Assembly (NCBI GenBank): GCA_936432065.2
Contig: OW386289.2
Coordinates: 166,779,348-166,843,347, forward strand
Length of the DNA: 64,000 nt
DNA from: Rutpela maculata
Taxonomy: Eukaryota; Arthropoda; Insecta; Coleoptera; Cerambycidae
Reading direction: 5' to 3'
Made by a program: the position numbers and the translations under genes. Under the pieces are notes generated by a model. The model was not told the origin of the DNA. It saw only the letters and a list, made by a program, of their open reading frames with translations, and searched no databases. The stretch's first letter is position 1; every line of letters starts with the position of its first letter. Below are positions 58,537 to 64,000 of the stretch, piece after piece.

Positions 58537-59386
58537 GGGCCAGTTGTATAGGATACGTTTAAACTTTAGTTTAAACCCAAGTTTAAACAAAAGTTTAAAC
58601 TAGATTAACCGCTGTATGTTCCTTATATATCGTATGGTTAATTTAAGCGAATTTTAATAAAATATCAATACTTCTTTTTATTATTACTGATAGTTTACAT
58701 AGATAGTTTACATAGTTTACATAGATAGATTACAACAAAACTGTATTTTGTAGCATGCTGTATTTGTTGGTTGGAATATAGGAAAAATATATATAATAAT
58801 AATATATACATTTTTTGAGGCTTGGAATATTACTCCTTAAAAATGGATGAAAGGAAGGACTGCACAGTATTGAAGTTATAAAAACATCACACCACTCATA
58901 TTTGTCAATTTGCGCATGTGTTCAACCGCAGCTTGGAGTTTAACCGGTACTCCATCCACCAGTAGTGATGGGTAAAAGCAGTTATTTTTTAATAACAGTT
59001 TAAATTGCTACTGCTATTTTGAAATAACAGTTTAAAATAACAGTTTAAAAATAACAGATCGCTGAGAAGTACTGGCATGCGCATACCGCAGCGCGCAGTT
59101 TGCAAGTGTTATTTCAGAGACGTTATTTTATACATCATGCTGCTGCCGCTGCTGCTTATCTGTTATTTTCTCACCTGTTATTTTCGAACAGAAATAACAG
59201 TCTGTTAATGCTATTTACAAATAACAGTTATAAAATAACAGGTTGTTAAATAGCAACTCATCTCTATCCACCAGTTGATAGTTAAACTCTAGGTGGCCGT
59301 TACAGTCACTTATACAATGGATATTAGAGGCTTAACCTACGTTTAACTGTAGCTTGTGGTTTAAACTAAACCTATACAACTGGTCC
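58537..59386. mobile_element. PIF/Harbinger-type MITE with a nested hAT element
   Basis: Ends GGGCCAGTTGTATAGG and (reversed) GGACCAGTTGTATAGG, flanked by TAA on both sides (58534-58536, 59387-59389), the 3-bp target of PIF/Harbinger. Both end regions carry repeated GTTTAAAC-type motifs, perhaps binding sites. A 304-bp hAT MITE sits inside, so the element itself is about 540 bp. Confidence 0.8.
58963..59266. mobile_element. hAT-type MITE nested in the Harbinger MITE
   Basis: Ends TAGTGATGGGTAAAAGC and (reversed) TAGAGATGAGTTGCT, with perfect 8-bp duplication TCCACCAG (58955-58962, 59267-59274). The interior has about ten AATAACAG motifs in both orientations around a CTGCTGCCGCTGCTGC centre. 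Clustered subterminal motifs are typical hAT transposase sites. Confidence 0.85.
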
Positions 59387-59739
59387 TAAAAGAAAACTGT
59401 ATTTCTGAAAATTCTGCTAATTTCTATTTCTATTATACTCGTTTTTATATTGGACGAATTCCAACTATTTTTGTTTTTCTTTCTTGGCATAGTATGCTTA
59501 TTAAAACGGGCATGTATAATCATTTCCGCTATATACAGTGAGATTTAAAGTAATGAAAATTCTCTCAAGTACTTTTGAGAATTTATCGGTCATTTTAAAA
59601 CTTTATTGCTGTTGTATAGTATTAGTCTGTCTCCAAAATCAAGTAAAGTTGCTGATTCTCAGAGTGGCGTAAAGATCCACTGGCCTCAATACATTAAATG
59701 AACAACAATTCCTTTATCTGAAAAGTGGCCTCCTAAACC

Positions 59740-60700
59740 TGTCAATTTCTGTTTATCAATGCACAAAACCATTAGTAGAGAGGCAGCTAGGTGGCTTTTC
59801 CGGCATAACATCGTTTTATGAACTTTCAGATATTTTTATGGTTTAATGGATGATAACGATTCATAAAATCGACTTCTGGCGGAGCACCTCCTGTCAAGTG
59901 CGTTACGAACACTGTCTAAAAATCAGTGAAATCATGTCATCGTTACAAGGCTCATTTTTTTCGTGTGTACACATTTTATGTTTAGAATGAATAAAATATG
60001 ATCGCCAGAAAGTGTGGGCTGTCAGTAGGCGCAGCCAGAAAGGTAATAATGATACTATACATCTGAGGCACGGTAGGAAGTCAAGTTAGCCGAAAGTGTT
60101 AAATTCCTCTATATTTAAAAGCCTATGTACTTTTGTTGACATTAAGAACTTTCTGGGGAGGCTATTCTATTGTTGAAGGAGCTTATATTTACGTTTTAAA
60201 AAGGAGCCAGAACTTGTAACGCTGAGTTTAGAGTTCTGAGATGAAATATGCGAAAAAATTGCAATTTTCTTCAAAAATCCTAAACATTTTCTTTCTGGCT
60301 AGCCTTACTGACGGGAGTTTCTTTCTGGGAATTTTTTTCTGTGTTCAACATTTAAATAAACATGCGCAGCCTAAAAAAAAGCTTGTAACGATCATGTTAT
60401 ATAACTACATCTTTGATCTTTCTCACGAGCCACACTTTCTGGCGATCTTATTTTATTCATTCTAAATATAAAATGTGTACACATAAAAAAAATTAGCCTT
60501 GTAACGATGAAATAATTTCACTGATTTTTATATCTTGAACCATGGCCAACTAGACGGGCTGACATATGCCAGAAGTCTATTTTGTCGTTATTTAAGTTCG
60601 ATAGGATTAATCAACGCATAGAAAATGCTTGTAATGATGAGTTTCCAAAAAAGCCACTTAGCTTCCGCACCATAGATTCTTTAAATACAGAATTTATCTT
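59740..60700. mobile_element. Large fold-back element
   Basis: Arms of about 260 bp. The best-matched part is 59871-60028 against 60430-60577: 'gacttctgg', 'cagtgaaatcat.tcatcgttacaaggct', 'tgtgtacacattttat', 'gatcgccagaaagtgtg'. Outer arms share 'agcta.gtggcttttt'. The ~400-bp centre is unique. A 74-codon frame inside (60241-60465) has no motif. Terminal target duplication not identified. Confidence 0.65.
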
Positions 60701-60879
60701 GTACTTACGTAGTGATAATATTAAAGTCCTCATAATATATGAATACTAAAGGTCACGTAAGTCCCGTTTCTTGTTGGTTTAGGGCTAAGGCGCAAAAAGC
60801 CGATGCTTCCTTGAAAAATTCCATAAATTCCTAATCTTTTGAGAGCATTCCTATATGATGAAAACTTTATCTCGCCATT

Positions 60880-61045
60880 TACTAACAGCCTCTAGTTGAT
60901 TTAACGGATAAATCATTAATTGAGACTAAATATAAAAGCGGCCCTAAGTTGAATCCTTGTGGAACACCGGGCATTAAGCCATGCCGACCTTTGATTACAC
61001 AGTATTTATTTTCTAAGATTTAGCAAAACCCTCAAAGGACTCATT
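60880..61045 (-). pseudogene. LINE reverse transcriptase scrap
   Basis: The minus strand reads VIKGRHGLMPGVPQGFNLGP then LLYLVSINDLSVKS, the GVPQGS..GP.L..L.INDL block of a Jockey-type reverse transcriptase with Ser changed to Phe. It is cut at its upstream side by the Harbinger MITE at 61073. Confidence 0.7.
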
Positions 61046-61072
61046 GTAGTTGGTAATTGGGCATAACATTTA

Positions 61073-62132
61073 GGCCGTCCGCACACGGGGCTACTCGAAA
61101 GAAACTGATTGGTGACTGCAGTTAGTAACCAATCACTCGATCGTCACTTCCTATGAAGTTCTATCGAGTGCCGCACACGGCGCTACTAATTAGTAACTAG
61201 TTGGTAATCGGTTTGTGATCAGTTTTAAGAAATCCTGCGTGCAGTCACTTCAGTATCTAGTTTCCGAGTTTCGGGAAGTAATTACAAAGTTTTACTTCCA
61301 CATCCAGTGGAAGTATAGTAACGGCAAAAAAATTTTAAAAATTTTTATTGTTCATATAGGCTTAGAATGTCATGAAACGTCGAGATTTTAAGTTTGAGCG
61401 AAAAAATTTTTCTGTCTGTCTGTCGGTCCGTCTGTCTGTCGGTCCGTCTGTCTGTAACTTTTTTTGTGCGCACGTTTACTCTGGAACCGTTTGAGATATT
61501 GACTTGAAATTTGGTACACATATGTACTTTAACGAGATCTAGAACTAGATTATATTTTCATCTTGGGTTGGGGGGTAAATTGAGGTAAATTTGGGGTAAA
61601 TAGGTAAATCAAGCAGGTAAGAGTCCATAACATTGGTATTTAGTATATACAAGAGAAGCTAAGGTCTCAAAAAAAATTTTGACATTATTCACCCCCATTA
61701 CCACCCCCACCCCATTATTAAAGGGGATGAAAAAAAAATGTGATTTAGTGTGTGTACAAGAACCAGAAACCTCAAAATATTTTTTTACTTCGTCCACCCC
61801 CCCTACCACCCCCACCCCACTATCGTTGTGGGGTATCGTTTTATGGGTTTTTGGGGTAGAGGATTTCAAATATTATATTATTAAAGTTCCATAAACAATT
61901 ATTTCTACATATGAAATTTTTTCGTTGTGAGTGACTTGGATAGAAAATCTGGATGTGGAAGTAGTGATTCCTTGTGCAACGGTTTTTGTGTGTTTACAAG
62001 TGTCTTTTGGATGATTTCAAGATGAACGAGCAATTGAATGTGAATTTTGTGGCAGATACAGTAGCTTCGTGTGCGGAGTCCGGTTACTAACCAGTTACCG
62101 TTTCTAATGAGTAGCTCCGTGTGCGGAGGGCC
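61073..62132. mobile_element. PIF/Harbinger-type MITE carrying a HINE-like copy
   Basis: Ends GGCCGTCCGCACACGG and (reversed) GGCCCTCCGCACACGG, flanked by TTA on both sides (61070-61072, 62133-62135). Short 'gtgcggag.c'/'cgcacacgg' motifs recur inward on both sides, with 'tagtaac' and 'ggttactaac' repeats. HINE-like copy 11 (61293-61987) is nested, leaving a host element of about 365 bp. Confidence 0.8.
61293..61987 (-). mobile_element. HINE-like element, copy 11, nested in a Harbinger MITE
   Basis: Full-length minus-strand copy. The intact hairpin is at the left. The TCTG array is interrupted by two 'tcggtccg' variants, and the right end is GTGCAACGGTTTTT (two changes from the family). Because the Harbinger ends lie on both sides, this copy arrived later. 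Confidence 0.75.
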
Positions 62133-62135
62133 TTA

Positions 62136-62899
62136 GATATTATTTATGCTCTGTATATTGAATAATGTTTATGAAAATTACTGAGTTCTCGGATTGAAAC
62201 ACGTCTGAGATTGGCGAAGTTTCAATGTTTCGGCTTCTCTTTTGGAACCATTTTCAAAGGTACAAAAGAAGAAGAAGGGCTGGTCCACTAACGGGTCAAT
62301 CTGCCTACTTCTTAGAGACCCACAACGTCCATTCATGGAGAATATTTTTAATTATACATAATCGCGCTGGCAAGATAATAGCCTCTGTTACCGACAGTAA
62401 CATTCCATTACGTTGTGTACGCAATTTTTTTTATACATTAAACATCTTATCTTTTAACCTTACGGTTTACCTACATATTTTAAAACCTCTACACCGTAAA
62501 CACAAACTGGATTACGATAAAGGAGAAAACAAATCTTGCATGTTTGGAGCTCAACAATAAAATAATTTTACCTGCGCTTGCGGTCGAGCGAACGTGAAAT
62601 CATAACGTGGTGTGACATGAGACCTGAGACTTTATTCGAAAACCCAAGTTCAAGTTCAGCTGGAGGTGAGTCGATAATTTGAAATGTGAAATTAAATCAG
62701 AATGAACGAGGAGAAAGGTAAGAGAGCGAATTTTGCTGCGTATGGACCGGCACACACCCAGAATGTGTCGGTGAAAAGGTATTTATCTGCCAATATAAAG
62801 ACCTCGTGGAATTTCTGCAATTAAGTATCAGCTGATGGAAGGCTGAGTTTTTACCAGGTGATCAATATAAAACTACATGCCCTTGAGATTTTTCTATGC
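62136..62899. other. No gene; weak Penelope-like terminal sequence near 62.2 kb
   Basis: The minus strand near 62270-62210 reads GAAAATGGTTCC, AAAAGAGAAGCC, GAAACATTG, similar in order to the hammerhead-like sites but without the core. The 111-codon frame at 62225-62560 has no motif. Confidence 0.35.
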
Positions 62900-63306
62900 G
62901 ATGATGAACAGAAAGTAAAACAAATCTCATATTTTGTCTATAGTTACACGTACCTTTGGGACACCATTCAACAAGTCAAAATAACTGACAGAATGCCCAA
63001 CGTGGCCGAAAACATTGCACAAAACTTATCTATAGTAAATAGTGATTTTACAGATGATCTCTCAAACAATGTAATTTCTAAAGTAAACGTACCAAATTAT
63101 AAATTACTTAGTACAAATATGGTATGTGATGAAATGTCAATAAATATAATAAAAAATATTAAAAATCTGGGTTGCTCTCTTGCTAGTCTAATTAATCAAT
63201 GCATTAGCGCGGGTATTTATCCAGATGTCCTAAAGGTCACAGAAGCGATACCAATTCAGAAAGGGGGTTATTCAAATAACAATAAATTTCGATCTAATCC
63301 ACTTAT
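62900..63306 (+). pseudogene. LINE reverse transcriptase N-terminal part, cut by a hAT element
   Basis: The plus-strand frame (within 62858-63322) reads ISKVNVPNYKLLSTNMVCDE, IIKNIKNLGCSLASLINQCI and SAGIYPDVLKVTEAIPIQKG, matching the region before 'NYRPIS' in LINE reverse transcriptases (compare GVYPDIFKIARVIP at 7.2 kb). The hAT fold-back at 63307 interrupts it, and no RT motif is readable in the 62 bp beyond. Confidence 0.7.
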
Positions 63307-63930
63307 CAGCGGCGGCTGGTGAAATTTCAATATTTTTTTTCTCGTCTGTGGCGCATGGGACCCATACGAAATTTGGGAAATAACATCTAGAGAAGCACTT
63401 CTCTAATGACCCCTAAAAAATTTTGAAAAAGCAGTTTGCGAAAAAATTTTTGAAAATTTGCTAGCCTCCCCTGGGTCTAGGGACCCCTGTTTACTTTTAT
63501 TTTTTTCTGTCATATGCATTTGACTTTTCATAAAAATGCATCGACAGATTTTAGAGTTTGTGAAAATAATTTCATTACTAACTGAAATACAATGAACTGA
63601 AATTTTGTAATTTACAATTTAACAAATTACAATATTTCAATTCGTTGTATCTCAGTTAGTAATGAAAATATTTTCACAAACTCCAAAATCTGTCGATGCA
63701 TTTTTATGAAAAGTCAAATGCATATGACAAAAAAAAATAAAAGTAAACAGGGGTCCCTAGACCCAGGGGAGGCTAGCGAATTTTCAATAATTTTTTCGCA
63801 AACTGCTTTTTCAAAATTTTTTAGGGGTCATTAGAGAAGTGCTTCTCTAGATGTTATTTCCCAAGTTTCGTATGGGTCCCATGCGCCACAGACGAGAAAA
63901 AAAATATTGAAATTTCACCAGCCGCCACTG
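63307..63930. mobile_element. hAT-type fold-back MITE, second family member
   Basis: 624 bp, a near-complete palindrome. Ends CAGCGGCGGCTGGTG and (reversed) CAGTGGCGGCTGGTG, with perfect 8-bp duplication CCACTTAT (63299-63306, 63931-63938). Its body matches 31888-32521 ('ctcgtctgtggcgcatgggacc', 'gaagtgcttctc'), although the extreme ends differ. The turn is near 63615. Confidence 0.88.
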
Positions 63931-64000
63931 CCACTTATATAAAAAATTTGGAGCCTTGAGCTATTAAATGAGGCATGATGACAAAACGTCTGACACAGAT

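Noticed and set aside
60241..60465. 74-codon frame with hydrophobic stretches
   Set aside because: It lies in the unique centre of a fold-back element, is AT-driven and has no motif.

Overview
The window looks like gene-poor, AT-rich intergenic DNA from an arthropod, most likely an insect. The evidence is the mix of transposable elements: Jockey/CR1-type LINEs, a DUF4817-type DD41D mariner relative, THAP/Harbinger-like and Tigger transposases, hAT MITEs and a Penelope-like fragment. A beetle is only a guess. I see no intact cellular protein-coding gene, no rRNA, no functional tRNA and no CRISPR array. Almost everything recognisable is a mobile element or a relic of one.

Layout. 1-9 kb: two LINE fragments (2.2-3.2 kb, + strand; 3.2-7.3 kb, - strand) meet tail to tail at a GATA microsatellite. 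The second is split by a young-looking 2,345-bp DD41D mariner-type element (3325-5669) with 494-bp inverted repeats and a frameshifted transposase. 9-24 kb: relics of elements with THAP, HTH_Tnp_4, SAP-like and YqaJ/SWIM-protein-type coding pieces (9.1-9.7, 16.7-17.7, 19.8-20.2 kb), a Penelope GIY-YIG fragment (14.4 kb), a Tigger element (20706-22481) with a MITE inside, and a hAT transposase fragment (22.7-23.1 kb). 24-45 kb: long fold-back MITEs with TA or 8-bp target duplications, a decayed mariner-type element (34730-36232), a repeat block at 38.7-40.0 kb, an element full of TGACGT motifs around a tRNA-like core (41518-42148), a well-formed hammerhead-like motif (42189-42236), and a LINE split by a MITE (42.3-44.3 kb). 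45-64 kb: more LINE relics, two opposed copies of a retro-repeat with an (AATC)n tail that share an old hAT insertion, a DDE transposase scrap, two Harbinger-type MITEs each carrying a nested element, and at the right edge a LINE cut by a hAT fold-back.

One non-autonomous family dominates: a ~600-700 bp repeat present 11 times. It has a 14-bp inverted repeat (subterminal at one end), a terminal hairpin and an internal CAGA microsatellite. This architecture resembles Helentron-associated (HINE/DINE-like) elements. In one copy the microsatellite has grown to about 378 bp.

The best leads are the hammerhead-like motif, the TGACGT/tRNA-like element, the fragments pointing to a two-gene THAP-transposase plus YqaJ-type element, the retrocopy that begins inside a hAT insertion, and the HINE-like family. 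Domain names come from recognising motifs in translated sequence; no database search was run.
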